Source: Melitaea cinxia (Eukaryota > Arthropoda > Insecta > Lepidoptera > Nymphalidae). From it: 64,000 bases of DNA. This document shows, in pieces, positions 22,388-33,961 of the stretch. The stretch covers positions 4,154,001 to 4,218,000 of the forward strand of contig NC_059403.1 of NCBI RefSeq assembly GCF_905220565.1. The letters run 5' to 3'. Within the stretch, counting starts at the first letter, position 1. Each line of letters opens with the position of its first letter. A program made the position numbers and the translations under genes. The notes under the pieces are model-generated. The model searched no databases and had not been told where the DNA came from. It saw nothing but the letters and a program-made list of their open reading frames with translations.

Positions 22388-22978
22388 TTTAATAGAAAAT
22401 AAAAATACATGTTTAAGAATTAATTCACTAGGCATTAGTTTTGTCTTACTTTCTACCCAATACCCAAGTTACAAAGAATAAAACATTCGTTACCGACATT
22501 GATACATTGTTTTAGTAATTAAGGAATAGGCTAAAGCAATGCATGTAGGGGCAATCCTTCGCTCTATTTTCATTACGTTTCTTAGCAACCGAAAAACACA
22601 AGGTGTTCTACGAGACCTAGAGTCCTTAACGTAACTTCTTAATTACTTGTGTCTCATCTAAACTTTAAAGTTTGTCATATCTATGAAGAAACGGTTCATA
22701 CTCAAATCTCCCAGCAGGGTTCCTGGAAGTTTACGTAACTTACACTTGTACCCATATAACTATAATGTATTTGTAAACTGTATATATATATACTAAATAA
22801 TTAAAATTTATTTCGAACCCATTAAGATCCATAGGCATATTAAGCCTATATGTATATCTTTTGAGTAATAAAAATAATAAACATCTTATAAAAACATCGT
22901 CTACTTTTTATTTTACAGATAGAATAGTTTGTATTTACAATCAGAATTATTTTATATGTGTGTGATTACTAGCGACCT

Positions 22979-23338
22979 GCCCCGGCTTCGCACGGGTGCA
23001 ATGCTGATACCATAATAACAACAACATTCAAATATGCGTCGTTAGATTACACGTTGTTACAGAATGCGTTGAAGAAATAAAGGTTCACTGCTCGTTCTCC
23101 GTAGGTGATAGCGTGATAATATGTAGCCTATATGTTGACCCGATTTCTTCAAATTTGAAGTAAATCCATGCAGTACTTTTTGAGTTTATCCCGGACACAC
23201 ATACAGACAAACAGACAAAAATTCTAAAAACTATATTTTAGGCTTCGGTATCGACTGTAGATTACACCCCAAGTATTCTTTAAAAAAAATATTCAATGTA
23301 CAGTTTTGACTTTCCTACCATTTTATTATATGTATAGA
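22979..23338 (-). mobile_element. Helitron, third subfamily
   Basis: Minus strand starts TCTATACATATAATAAAATG and ends CCCGTGCGAAGCCGGGGCAG then GTCGCTAG followed by T. It contains GTTTGTCTGTATGTGTGTCC. The 3' end is shared with 4217-4375. Non-autonomous. Confidence 0.85.
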
Positions 23339-24299
23339 TTATTATTATTGAATCTGATATCTCTAAGATATTATTGTTCTGAAAGCCATTAAACCAAGCC
23401 ATTAATTGATCAAGATATTATTGTCAGTTTATATAAAAAAAGCTATTAAAATTATGACATAAAATGAAAAAAAGAATATACTTATTTCATTATTTTAAAG
23501 ATACCCATAATTACTAAGAAAAATGGATTACTATCAAAACAGAAATCTTACTCGATATTTTATTAATATGATTCTAACGTTCTAAATTCAAAGTGCAACG
23601 ATGACACGTACAAGGTCGTTGACACAGTTCCCGCCATTTCTGATGTGTCTAATATTAAAATCGAGAAATAGAATTCACATTATCTATTTTCATAACTGTG
23701 ACTTGCCAGCATAAAAATATTTTTAGCGCGCATTTTTGACATTTATAGAAATTTTACGATTGCTTCCCATAAGCTTTTATGTTGTCATAGTCGTATATTT
23801 TTATTATAATATTCGTTACTTCGTACGTGTTATAGAGGTTGTTAAAATTTTCAGCTTACGCACCATTTTTGATGTAACTGTTTTAAGTTTAAAGGTTTTT
23901 TAAATAACATAATAGGTATGTAAACATTCCAGTCTATAGTGGAGGTGGTGGAGTGGTCTAGGTGAATACATTAGTTTAAAAACTAGGGCGTATGACTTAC
24001 ATGTAGTTACTTGTCATGATATATAGTATTGCCATAGTTTGAAAGAATCAATGTAATTATTTATTTCGACTTCAACAGTAACATAGGTTCTTGACACATG
24101 TCAAATTGAAAAACAAAGAGTCTTCATCCCTTGATTGGTATAAAAGAAACAAAAAAAAATGTAAAACAAAAACGTTGAACCAAAGGAAGGTGAGGTAAAG
24201 GCATTTCATAAAGAACAATTTATGGGAAAAAAATGAATGCATCAAATCAATATATATCATATCAAATATATATTATTTCATCACCCTTTACTTATGACG
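23339..24299. other. No recognisable feature
   Basis: AT-rich. No gene or repeat supported. Confidence 0.5.
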
Positions 24300-24545
24300 A
24301 AAGGTACAGCAGAATATATCCTGCTCAAAATATGGTGCTGCCCGTCTGTGGGAAGTACTTCAACCTTACAAGGCCACAGCTTTATTAAGCTACAGAACAG
24401 AACTATTGTTCTGTTCCAAAGTAGTGTTGTGTTCCTGTGGTAAGTAAGGTGGGCAGAGCACCAGGGGAGGGTCAAGGAAGGATCGTTATTGCGCTTGAGA
24501 TGATTCTACTGTTGTAGGCGTAACCGCTTACTGGTGGGTTTGTAA
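24300..24545 (+). mobile_element. Degenerate LINE 3' tail
   Basis: Matches the repeat at 57777-58062 at spaced landmarks: ATCCTGCTCAAAATATGG, GTGTTGTGTTCCTGTGGTAA and the GTAACCGCTTAC block. A local CAGAACAGAACTATTGTTCTGTTC palindrome-like insertion near 24395-24419 is not present in the other copies. Confidence 0.65.
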
Positions 24546-24588
24546 TACAGCGTAAGTAGACGAAAAAATAATCAAGTATTTTTTTTTA

Positions 24589-24632
24589 AATATCATATAA
24601 AATTTCGACCGTTCCACCGGGGATCAAAAGAT
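24589..24632 (-). repeat. Fragment of tRNA-like SINE
   Basis: AATATCATATAAAATTTCGA then CCGTTCCACCGGGGATC repeats the left edge of the element at 47661-47883. It is cut off inside the B-box region. Confidence 0.6.
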
Positions 24633-25304
24633 GCTTAGAATTCCCTAATGTGTGGGTACACAAAAATAAATAACACAAACTAAAAAAGTACTCATTAAAT
24701 GACAATAAAATTTTAATAGAACTATTTATTTAACTATTCTTACATCACTTCTGTCACAAGCAGATTTCCTTAACGTGTTTAGATATAATGATATTATGAA
24801 ACAATGGACACTAACCTTGTATTGTTGTCAATATACATTATTTTATCCAGTACTATTCGAAAAAATTGTACTAATATTATGTACATATACTTATGAAAAA
24901 AAGCTGAAAGTTTTGTCCTATTTATTTGAAAGTACTAATTTCAAATTACATAGAAGTTTGGTAAATATTATTTTTTTTAATAAATTTTGTTTATATATTT
25001 TTTGCATTAAAACATCACTATCAGGGTTTAGATTACAATGGTACTCTCCAACGCTTTTATAAATTTAACGACACCATTAGCCAACGTCGGAGGTATTGTG
25101 GTTCTACGTGTTATACATACGTACAAATAGGGTCATTCTTTACAATGGCAACTCAAATAAGATCACGAGGATGTCGAGATCCCTTAAATTTCATTTCAAA
25201 TTTGAATGCATAATTTTGTATGTTATAAATAATAACAATAGTTTATTAAACATTATACATATTAACTTAAGAACTAAATATTTACAGATAGTTTTGGTAT
25301 AAAT
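24633..25304. other. No recognisable feature
   Basis: A 95-codon chance frame at 24775-25062 has low-complexity, AT-driven composition and no family resemblance. Nothing else seen. Confidence 0.5.
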
Positions 25305-25668
25305 CATGTCCGTGTAGAATTGTGCCAAGAATGCTGGCAGCATTTCCCCGTTGAATCGCTATGCCGATTCTCTAGGCAAAAAATGCACAAGCCCTTTTGT
25401 CACCAATGGAGGCAATAAGGCGAGGAGTTATCTCATTTAAAAAAATTTTAGCACTGCTACTCCAAGGTCCAAGTGTTTCGACTGCAAACGCCAAAAAGAT
25501 GTAATTTGGAATTAGTGACGAATATTTGTGCCGTTTAGTCGTTTCAGCTTTTTCCGCTGCGGCTCTCGCTTTTAAGGCTGTTTCCCTGACATGAGACGGA
25601 GCAAGTGTGTCAACGCAAGTTGTGTCCCACAAAAGCGCCCGTCCCCTTTCCCAGGGAACCAACGTCAA
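25305..25668 (-). pseudogene. LINE-associated conserved C-terminal module, one stop
   Basis: On the minus strand the frame reads TLVPWERGRALLWDTTCVDT, then LAPSHVRETALKARAAAEKA, KYSSLIPNYIFLAFAVETLG and, past a TAG at 25372-25374, RIGIAIQRGNAASILGTI. I recognise this pattern (TLxPWxxGRxLxWDxTCxDTLAxSH ... AVETLGxW ... IQRGNAASxLGT) from the 3' end of ORFs in abundant LINE-type elements of many invertebrates. Its biochemical role is not known to me. Only the single stop breaks about 115 codons; the RT portion is missing because the copy is truncated just beyond 25668, next to a SINE. It could instead be a remnant of a domesticated copy, but nothing here supports that. Confidence 0.72.
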
Positions 25669-25699
25669 ATAAAATTAAAAAGCTGCCAATGTAATATAA

Positions 25700-25908
25700 T
25701 AATAATAATAAATGCTCCACACTCACCGGCCCCCAGCAGGATTTTCTCCTGTGTCGGGGATCCGGAAACACACACAATACACAAGCACAAACGTCCAGAC
25801 CACGACAAACATTTATATGGATAATACAAAATGTCTCTCGTGAGTGGGATCGAACCCGCGTCCGCCAGCGCAACAGCCAGTACTATGACCTCTGCGCTAA
25901 CGCGTCAT
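25700..25908 (-). repeat. tRNA-derived SINE, short-body type
   Basis: Minus strand: GACGCGTTAGCGCAGAGGTC head, GCGGGTTCGATCCCACTC B-box, TGTGTGTTTCCGGATCCCCG body and GAGTGTGGAGC end followed by an (ATT)n tail. Same subfamily as 13796-14010. Confidence 0.87.
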
Positions 25909-26337
25909 TCTCGTATATTAATGCTACGAATGTAATGTAGAAGAAAAAATGGCATAGAAGATAGAATAAAAAAAAAAAAAAAATAGAATACAAAAATACA
26001 AATTAAGAATTATAAGGTATCTTTTTCGTCTTTCGAGATACGAAGATGACATTATGTACAATTAGTATACTTTTTTATGTTTTTTACAATTAGGTTAATT
26101 CATATGTTTTTCTTACTACTTACTCTCTTACGAACAAAATACATGCTCCCGATTGGGAATTGAACCCGTAAACATCAAAGTTAGTGGTACTCAGGATTAG
26201 AACGGTCATCAAATCAATCTATTTACTGCTCTATTCAATAAAAATCTCGTACGAATTTTATGGGAAAAATATCGCCTCGACGACGCCTAAAGCATATAGC
26301 GTGTATATATTGGTTTAAATATTTGTCTTTTTTATAG

Positions 26338-26482
26338 GACTAGGTTGAAGAAAAGGCTACGGTCCACCTGATGGTAAGCGATTACCGTAGTATATAGACG
26401 CCTACAACACCAGTAGCATCGCAAGCGTTTTGCCGACCCTATCCCCGAACGTCTCCAGGCGCTCTGGCCATCTTAATCACCA
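26338..26482 (-). mobile_element. LINE 3' tail fragment
   Basis: Contains CACCTGATGGTAAGCGATTA, CGCCTACAACACCAGTAGCA and the TTAATCACCACAGGA block in the order seen at 43126-43413. The promoter-distal remainder is missing. Confidence 0.78.
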
Positions 26483-26704
26483 CAGGAAAATAACATTTTA
26501 AAATAAATAGTTTGAACTTTAGAATCGTGATATTGCTATATCTAAGGACAGGACACTTTTTGAACGAAATTATTTTGTTGTAAAGCAAAAAGTTAGAAAT
26601 GCACATTAAAAAAAAAACATGAGGATTTTAAACGAAATTGTTTAAATCCGATCCGACAACATTAAAGTATCGAGTAAATACCTAGATGTAAAATAATTGT
26701 TATA

Positions 26705-26912
26705 ATAAACGATTCACACTCAACGGGTTCTAGTAGTATTTTCTCATTCATTCATTTCTCTCGGTTCGGAAACATATACAATACTTATGTGCAAACGCCC
26801 AGACTACGGTAAACAAATGCTTGGCCTATACACATGTTTATCGTGAGCGGGTATTGCACCTGTGACCGCCAGGGCATGAGCCACTGCTGTGATCACTGCG
26901 CCTACACGTCCT
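26705..26912 (-). repeat. Degenerate SINE, short-body type
   Basis: Same order of blocks as 25700-25908 (body TGTATATGTTTCCGAACCGA, B-box region, GACGTGTAGGCGCAGTGATC head) but with many substitutions, so an older copy. Confidence 0.75.
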
Positions 26913-27421
26913 CAAATACATATAGGCTTGGTTTTATAAGTCGATCTGTCGGCTTCTTCAAATATATTAAGTCAACAATACAAAAAGAATATTAAGAAGA
27001 GATAAGTGTATTTTAGATTTATTTCACATTACGTTAGAAAATGTATACCTTATAAGGAAGTCGCATATGCACGGGTGGCTTATAACGCAAAAAGGATTTT
27101 ACGTGTAAAATAAAGGTTTTTCCCCGTTGGATCATTGTCATGATAAATAGCTATTTCAATGATAATGTTTCGAAGTAACAAAAGGAAAATAGGAAGAAAT
27201 CTCTAATACCTTTTTTAGATAAAGTGCCTTTTTGACGATGAGGTTTGATACTTGATATTGACAAAAAGGCCTTTTGCTTTTTAACACATTAAAATTAAAA
27301 ATCCAATGATTCAGTAAGTAAATGAATGTAGTGCTTACGAAAAAACGAATCCAAAATTCCTATTTAGTCATTCAAATAAATATTTTATCTTATCTCAAAA
27401 AGTAGTTTAATGATAACATGT
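26913..27421. other. No recognisable feature
   Basis: AT-rich. Nothing supported. Confidence 0.5.
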
Positions 27422-27580
27422 GTACTAATATTATAAAGAGAAAATATTTGATTGTTTGTTTGTTTGCATTGAATAGGCTCCGAAACTACTGAACCGATTT
27501 GAAAAATTCTTTCGCTGTTGGGAAGCTACACTATCCGCGGATAACATAGGCTATATTATATTTTCAAAAAAAATAGGTTT
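27422..27580 (+). mobile_element. Helitron 5' portion
   Basis: Starts GTACTAATATTATAAAGAGA (the family terminus with its first bases lost) and continues TTTGCATTGAATAGGCTCCG, as in 22182-22387 on the other strand. The 3' end is not present. Confidence 0.72.
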
Positions 27581-28054
27581 ACAGGTTTTTTCTTGCAATG
27601 ATAATTAACATTTTAACTTAATTTCTACTTTTATTTGTTCTTATCAGTTGTAGTTGATCTATGTCCGGTTGCTTTATTTCGACAACGGTTCGTTTTACTT
27701 GCGAATAGTTAAATTTAGAACATGTCTTGATCGACATATAACTGTACACAAGGAAAACCAAACATTTTATGAATATACCAAGCTGGTTCTATCAATAAAT
27801 ATCTACCTTGTAACGGTGACTTGGGCTAAAATGCAATAAGCCCTTGTTTTCCGGGAACTTTAATTAATCGTTGATAAAGAGAATTCTCGCGTCCCGTGGT
27901 ATACATATAGTTGGTCGTTAAGCGTGTAATGTGAATTTTATATGGCTATGTGCATGTATATCCTTTGTATCTAAAGTAATCCATTTAATAAAATAAGGTC
28001 TTAGTCTAAATTTTTAAGTTAATAGTCTTTAACTAAAAAAAGAAACTAAAATAC
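27581..28054. other. No recognisable feature
   Basis: A 61-codon frame at 27654-27839 has no recognisable features and no support as a gene. Confidence 0.45.
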
Positions 28055-28181
28055 TATATAGCTTTCCTCGATAAACGGGTTATTCACACTGAAAGAATTC
28101 TTTAAATCAGACTAGTAGTTCCTGAGATTAGCGCGTTCGAACAAACAAACAAACTCTTAAACTTTATAATATTAGTATAGA
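28055..28181 (-). mobile_element. Helitron 5' fragment
   Basis: The last 127 bases match the 5' third of the 21550-22151 Helitron: TCTATACTAATATTATAAAG terminus, GCGCTAATCTCAGGAACTAC and the CCTCGATAAA block. The 3' part is absent. Confidence 0.8.
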
Positions 28182-28239
28182 TTTAAGTTCTAAAGATTTT
28201 TGAATTCTCATGTTGGTTATTTGTCCTTAACACCACAAC

Positions 28240-28540
28240 CCCTTAGTTCTCGTATTTGGTTCGTAATAATGTGTTTGATTGCAAACAAAAAAATAAACCT
28301 ACATAAACTACATCGGCAAGTAATAAAACGTAGATAGACGAAAAAATAATCAATTAAATACGCATTATCATGGATAAACCAAAAAGTGCTCATCAGATCA
28401 CATCACATGGGACCACTCATTCAAATTCGATCCATATCTGATGAGCTCAGTGATCATGACAAGTATCATATCATAAAAAACAAAGGCGAATTGAGAACCT
28501 CCTCCTTTTTTGAAGTTTGCTTAGTTAAAAAAAGATAAAC
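28240..28540 (-). repeat. AACCGACTT repeat, shortened
   Basis: Minus strand: AAACTTCAAAAAAGGAGGAG and GTTCTCAATTCGCC at one end, CGTCTATCTACGTTTTATTA and a T-run then GTTTGCAATCAAACAC at the other. These are the two ends of the repeat seen in full at 31692-32428, with the centre missing or diverged. Confidence 0.72.
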
Positions 28541-28985
28541 ATGTTAAATAATTTTATTAATTTACTGTGGAGGATTGATACCAGGCTACTATGTCAGTAC
28601 ATTGGTCAAATTCAGATGAAGGTTTGAAAGTTTGTGTATTTACGACCGTCTGACCGTAACTTTGTTTCTATTGTTTTATGACTACCCTCTCGAAATTTTC
28701 CGGGAAACAACCATTCAATCTAAACTATCATGTTTGTCTTTTACTGTTGTGGGGTCAAGAGGTTAAATGAAAGCCAGTAAAACTTACTACAGTTACAGCC
28801 TTAATAACAAAGGTTAATCTTAATTAAACTAAATTCTTAGGAGTTTGAACAGTGCTCTTAAATGTTTATAATTGACGTTACACTAGTAAGTTAACGTACT
28901 GTACGTTATTTTTATATATAAAAAAATTGAACTAGTTAATAGCAGGTTTTGAAAATATCCGGTATTTATAAAACTTTATTAACTT

Positions 28986-29324
28986 CATCATCATCATCAT
29001 CATTTCAGCCTATCACAGTCCACTGCTGGACATAGGCCTCCACAAGTTGGCGCCAAAAATGCGTAAACTCACGTGTATTGCCCATAGTCACCACGCTGGG
29101 CAGGCGGGTTGGTGACCGCAGGGCTGTCTTTGTCGCACCGAAGACGCTGCTACCTGTCTTCGGCCTGTGTGTTTCAAAGCTAGCGGTTAGATGGTTATCC
29201 CGTCATCGGTCGGCTTCTTAAGTTCCAAGGTGGTAGTGGAACCTTGTTATCCCTTAGTCGCCTCTTACGACACCCACAGGAAGAGAGGGGGTGGCTATAT
29301 TCTTTGGTGCCTTAGCCACACAGT
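28986..29324 (-). mobile_element. LINE 3' tail, longest copy
   Basis: On the minus strand it runs from ACTGTGTGGCTAAGGC through AATATAGCCACCCCCTCTCT, GTCGTAAGAGGCGACTAAGG, the CCGAAGACAGGTAGCAGCGT block and GTCCAGCAGTGGACTGTGAT to GGCTGAAATG(ATG)n. The (ATG)n end marks the 3' terminus of a LINE copied by target-primed reverse transcription. No RT-coding part is included. Confidence 0.85.
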
Positions 29325-30095
29325 ACTATTTACTTATACGAGTTAAAATAAAAATGGGAAATAATGATATTATGATTTCCAGAAATAACGGGAAAGCGAT
29401 GAATTTCATGTTTTTCTTAATGTTACAGCTTGTCCACAAATGTTTTATTGAAATGAAAACTTTATTTAAATGATAGTCTATTATTCATCGTAACTATGCT
29501 ACTAAGTTACTGCTGCGGGATATTACAGGTGAAGCGTATGCCACTGAGAATAGATCATTTATAGTTATAAAACGTTCCATTATGAATACTCAACGACATA
29601 CGAACCGTCACTATTTGTGACAACAATTTGTTTAATCACTCAGAATAGTAAAAGATTAATATGCTATATTTCAAAGCCATGTACAACATTATAAACCTAT
29701 ATTTTTTATCTATTTTTTTTTTCACTTTTTTTAAATCTATTTCAACGTCGTTTCACTTCTTTACATTTCAAGGTTGACCACAAGTCAATAAGAAAAGGCT
29801 TTAAGCCGTCTTTTGCGTATCATATGTGTTTAGTTGGATAATAAAGTTTAAATAAAAAATTAAACTTTTTTTACTTTTATTTTTTTTTAATAAAATAAAA
29901 TAACGAAAAACAATATAGTTGTATTTTTAGAACGTAGAAAGGAGAGTCTAAACTGCACTTAAATTGTATTTTAATAGAGATAAGAATTTTATTGGGATAG
30001 TAAAGGCTGAATTGCACAGCAAATTGAGCTAGTGTCAATCAACGTCATTATTTATTTTATTACATTGAAAACAAATTAATACCACATTATAAACA
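29325..30095. other. No recognisable feature
   Basis: AT-rich. No supported gene or repeat. Confidence 0.5.
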
Positions 30096-30382
30096 ATCGC
30101 TCTGGTGTAGTGGTGTTTGTAGATGCCTAAAGCACCGACGGTTTGCGGGTTCGATTACCCTTTGCGATGGATATTTGTATTGTTACAAATATTTCTTTCT
30201 GTTTTGGATGTCTGCCATTGCAGGTCTCCCCACTTGGTCTGGGAGAGCACGATAAGCTGTCGGTCCCGGTTGTTATCATAAATACCTGATAGCGATCGTT
30301 ACTCATAGTCTAGAACATTCCACCTTCTCCTACATGGAGAAAGACGCCTATGCCCAGCAATGGGATGTTACAGGCTGAATCG
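30096..30382 (+). repeat. SINE with a different tRNA-like head
   Basis: The body (GGTCTCCCCACTTGGTCTGG, CGATAGCGATCGTTACTCATAG-like text, CCTATGCCCAGCAATGGGAT, GTTACAGGCTGAA) is the long-body SINE. The head is ATCGCTCTGGTGTAGTGGTG ... GCGGGTTCGATTACCC, unlike the GCGTTGGCGC head of the other copies. It is either a second source tRNA or a head swap. Confidence 0.82.
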
Positions 30383-30448
30383 TAATTGATTGAAAAAGAA
30401 AAGATTAATTTTTCGGCAACGTTTTTCATTTTGGATCAATTACTACAC

Positions 30449-30507
30449 ACTGCAGTCTATCGCAGTCCACTGGTGGACATAGGTCTGTCTAAGCTTGCAC
30501 CAAATAT
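30449..30507 (-). mobile_element. Short LINE-tail fragment
   Basis: CAGTCTATCGCAGTCCACTG and GTGGACATAGG repeat the (ATG)n-LINE end without the simple-repeat tail. Confidence 0.6.
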
Positions 30508-31131
30508 AAATTAATAATCATAGCTTAATCAGTTCTTTATGTTTATAATTACAGCGTATGGCGATGACAGGATCGACAACTGACTAATAATATTTATTTT
30601 ATATTGGATATAGAAAATACACGGAGCTATTAGATACGTTACTGTCGTTTACACGAATGTTTAATAATTAACGTTAATTGATGAAAAATATTTAATTTCG
30701 GAACTTTTAATTAGAGCGCCTACACAACGGCCAGCGCATTTTTAAAGTTTAATAATTAAAAATTATTTAAATACCTTACAAAAAAAAAACAACATGATGT
30801 TAACCTTTTTCCTGTAACAACCTTTAAATACTACATTTATTTTACTAGATTTTTAATTCTTATGTTTAATATCTTTGACACTCGTTTAAAATTATTAGAT
30901 TTTTGATTGATGAAAATATTTTATCAACTTACTTGTTAATAATAATCAAAGTTAACCTATCAGTTTCGATATACAAAGCGAGGTTTGGGAGAAAAGAGTC
31001 AGCATTAGCTACACTGGTGCCATACTGTCAACGTCGGAGCCAAGAATCATGTGATCTTGGAAAATTGGACTAGAACAAACATGACAGTGTTTGATATTGT
31101 GTTTGCTGTATCAAGTAAAATTATATATTTA
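30508..31131. other. No recognisable feature
   Basis: AT-rich. Nothing supported. Confidence 0.5.
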
Positions 31132-32445
31132 CTAGCTTCTGCGCGCGACTTCGTCCGCGTGGAACAGAGGCGCGCGCAATACTTGATCATTATTTTGCTG
31201 CGATGTTATTTTAAAACTGCGATATCTCCTGAGAAACTCATTGAAATCGAATTATGTAAAAGGCTATTTTGTTTTAAATTAAATACTTGTGATGAATAAC
31301 GTATTTATTTAGATAAGGATTAATATCATGTTAATAAAAACATCTTCACAAATAATGCATTATTTTAGAACAAACTTGGTTAGCAAAAAAAGGTTATAGT
31401 GAGCCAACCTTAAAAGATAGATATATGCTGTCGCGGACATTTCTTAGAACTTTTAAAGAGGATCAATTCTGTCATACGTGATTTTTGCAAAACTTTAACT
31501 GTTTTCACAGTGCACGCAGCGGAAGCTCTCAAAAGGAAAAAAGAACCCCCGATTTTGAAACATTCTTCATTGGTGCTCCGCTCCTTTTGGTCTTAGCGTG
31601 ATGATATATATCCTATAACCTTCCTCGATATATGGGCTATAGGGAGATTAGCGCATTCAAACAAACAAACAAACAAACTTTTCAGCTTTATTAACCTACT
31701 TTCAAAAAAGGAGGAGGTTCTCAATTCGAATGTATTTTTTTTTTTTTTAAGTATGTTACTTCAGAACTTTTGACCGTGTGGACCGGACCGATTTCGACAA
31801 AAAAAATTTTAATCGAAAGGTGGTGTGTGTCAATTGGTCCCATTTAAATTTATTTGAGATCTAACAACTACTTTTCGAGTTATATCTAATAATGCGTTTT
31901 TACTTGACGCTTTTTTCGTCGACCTACGTTGTATTATACCACATAACTTTATACTGGATGTACCGATTTTGAAAATTCTTTTTTTGTTGGAAAGGAGATA
32001 TCCCAAGTTTAGTATCATGATAAGGAAACCAGGATCTAATGATGGGATCCTAGAGAAATCGAGGGAAACTCTCGAAAATTCGCAATTACTTTTTACTGGG
32101 TGTACCGATTTTGATAGTTCTTTTTTTGTTGGAAAGAAGATATCCTTAGTTTAGTACCATGATAAGGAAACCAGGATCTGATGATGGGATCTCAGAGAAA
32201 TCGAGGAAACTTCTTGAAAATCCGCAATAACTTTTTACTGGGTGTACCGATTTTAATAATTTTTAATTTAATCGAAAGCTGATGTTTGTCATGTGGTCAC
32301 ATATAAATTTTATTGAGATCTGATAGCTACTTTTTGAGTAATCTTTAATAACGCGTAGTTACTTGAGTATTTTTTTACTCGTCGATGTAATTGAAGTCGT
32401 TTTTTTTTCGTTTGCGAGCAAACGCAATTGTAATATTAGTATAGA
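31132..32445 (-). mobile_element. Helitron split by an inserted repeat
   Basis: The 3' end (CTAG at 31132, after the GCGCGCAGAAG segment) and about 560 bases of body match the Helitron at 21550-22151 closely. The match stops at CAGCTTTATT near 31692. The missing 5' terminus, AATCTATACTAATATTA on the minus strand, is found at 32429-32445. Everything between is an AACCGACTT-type repeat. The simplest reading is that this repeat inserted about 17 bp from the Helitron's 5' end. Confidence 0.82.
31692..32428 (+). repeat. AACCGACTT repeat inserted in Helitron
   Basis: Starts AACCTACTTTCAAAAAAGGA, ends GTAATTGAAGTCG plus T-run and TTTGCGAGCAAACGCAATTG. The start and the GAAGTCG segment are roughly inverted, suggesting a TIR-type element. 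It carries an internal 142-bp tandem array: TGTACCGATTTT recurs at 31959, 32101 and 32243. Other copies lie at 18398, 28240, 44258, 51179 and 59515. Non-coding. Confidence 0.82.
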
Positions 32446-33815
32446 TTGTAAGTGTACCTATCAAAAACGCTACTTAAATCTGTAAGTCGTTAAGTTTGAG
32501 TCTAAGATGTCACGGACAATGGTTCATTTGTTATAGTTGCAGTCGAAGTCGCACATGCATGAAAGACATTTTTATCTTTTTAAATATTGTGACTCAACTG
32601 GGAAACAAGCATTATTTATCATAAGTTCTACATAGGTTAAAGTCCATTAACGTGTGATGACCAGATGGACCAGATGTATTTTCAGCCATTTGGCTAGCTA
32701 CAATCCCTTGTTACAGTTGGATTGACAATAGAAAAGTTCATTTAGTAACGCAAAACAAAATAAGTATGTTTTTAGTTTTATTATGAATGAAGAGAGGACA
32801 TGCGCCTTTTTTCTGTCGATCGCTGTTATAACGTTACAGTAACTGTGATTGAAAACTTACTTTCATCCGTTCTCAGTTGTTAATTTTTTTAAGTCCAGTT
32901 CTTTAACAACCATGTGATTTAGAAATACGTCATATTCAAAATTTAGCGATTCTTTCGCAAATCTTTTGGTTTACTTGCTTTGTATGTAATATTATAAAGC
33001 ATTTAAATAATAAAAAAAGAGATTTTTGTATGAATACTTAGTAAAAATATTTTATTTTGGTAATACGGAGTTATTGTTACAATGGAGCTAGGGTGTCCAA
33101 ATAAACTGCTTAAATTCGTGACGTAACATAATTTACTTGTATTCTGCTTTTCCCGAAACTTTTTCTGTCCATTTAAATCTGGAAATTGTTACACTATATT
33201 AAAAGTACCCTCTTAAGAGAAAACACTTTACCTAAGAACTTACTCACCCCTATCTTACATTTACTTACTTACATTACAGCGTAATTTCCTTTCATCTTCT
33301 TCTAAAAACGGGGCGTCTAACGCTATGTAAAAGTAAGCTTAATACTAGGTTCCTGATATTTGAGACTTTACTCCTATACTTTTACGATGTATTTAAAACT
33401 CAAACGGTTCAGAGAGCATACAAGTAATTTTTTTAAATTAGCGATTAGAGCCACATGTACAGTACAATATAGTAGCTGTAAAGTCACACGTGCTCCAGTA
33501 GTGGCTGTAATTAAATTACCTTGGAAAATTAATTTATTTACGACAGTGTCGTAAAATGAGATTGAATAGCGAACCGACAGTTTAAAGGAACATTTATATG
33601 TTTCCAGTTACTGGCTTAAGAGATATACTAGAAGCAAGTCGTTTTATAGAAAATATATAGATTAACGTCTCTTTCTTTCTTTCCTTCTTTCCATTGGTCT
33701 CTCTGGAATATAGCTAATAACGTGGGTTTATTGATCGTCACATATTTGTAATGTATAAAAACATTTATCCCTACGGTAAAACTGTAATTGTTCTAAATTT
33801 AAACATAGGAGACAT
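32446..33815. other. No recognisable feature
   Basis: AT-rich. A pyrimidine run (TCTTTCTTTCTTTCCTTCTT) lies near 33669. No gene. Confidence 0.5.
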
Positions 33816-33961
33816 TTGAGCAGTTAGATGGTTATCCCGCTATCGGTCGGCTTTTTAAGTTCCAAGGTAGTAGTGGAACTGTGTTATCCCTTAGTCGCCT
33901 CTTACGACACCCACGGGAAGAGAGGGGGTGGCTATATTCTTACTGCCATAATCACACAGCA
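33816..33961 (-). mobile_element. LINE tail, 5' segment only
   Basis: Contains the AAGAATATAGCCACCCCCTC to GATAACCATCTAACTGCTC section of the (ATG)n-LINE tail on the minus strand. The (ATG)n end is absent, so it is 3'-incomplete. Confidence 0.78.

Noticed and set aside
24775..25062. 95-codon frame
   Set aside because: Hydrophobic, Phe/Tyr/Leu-rich translation typical of AT-rich noise; no family resemblance.
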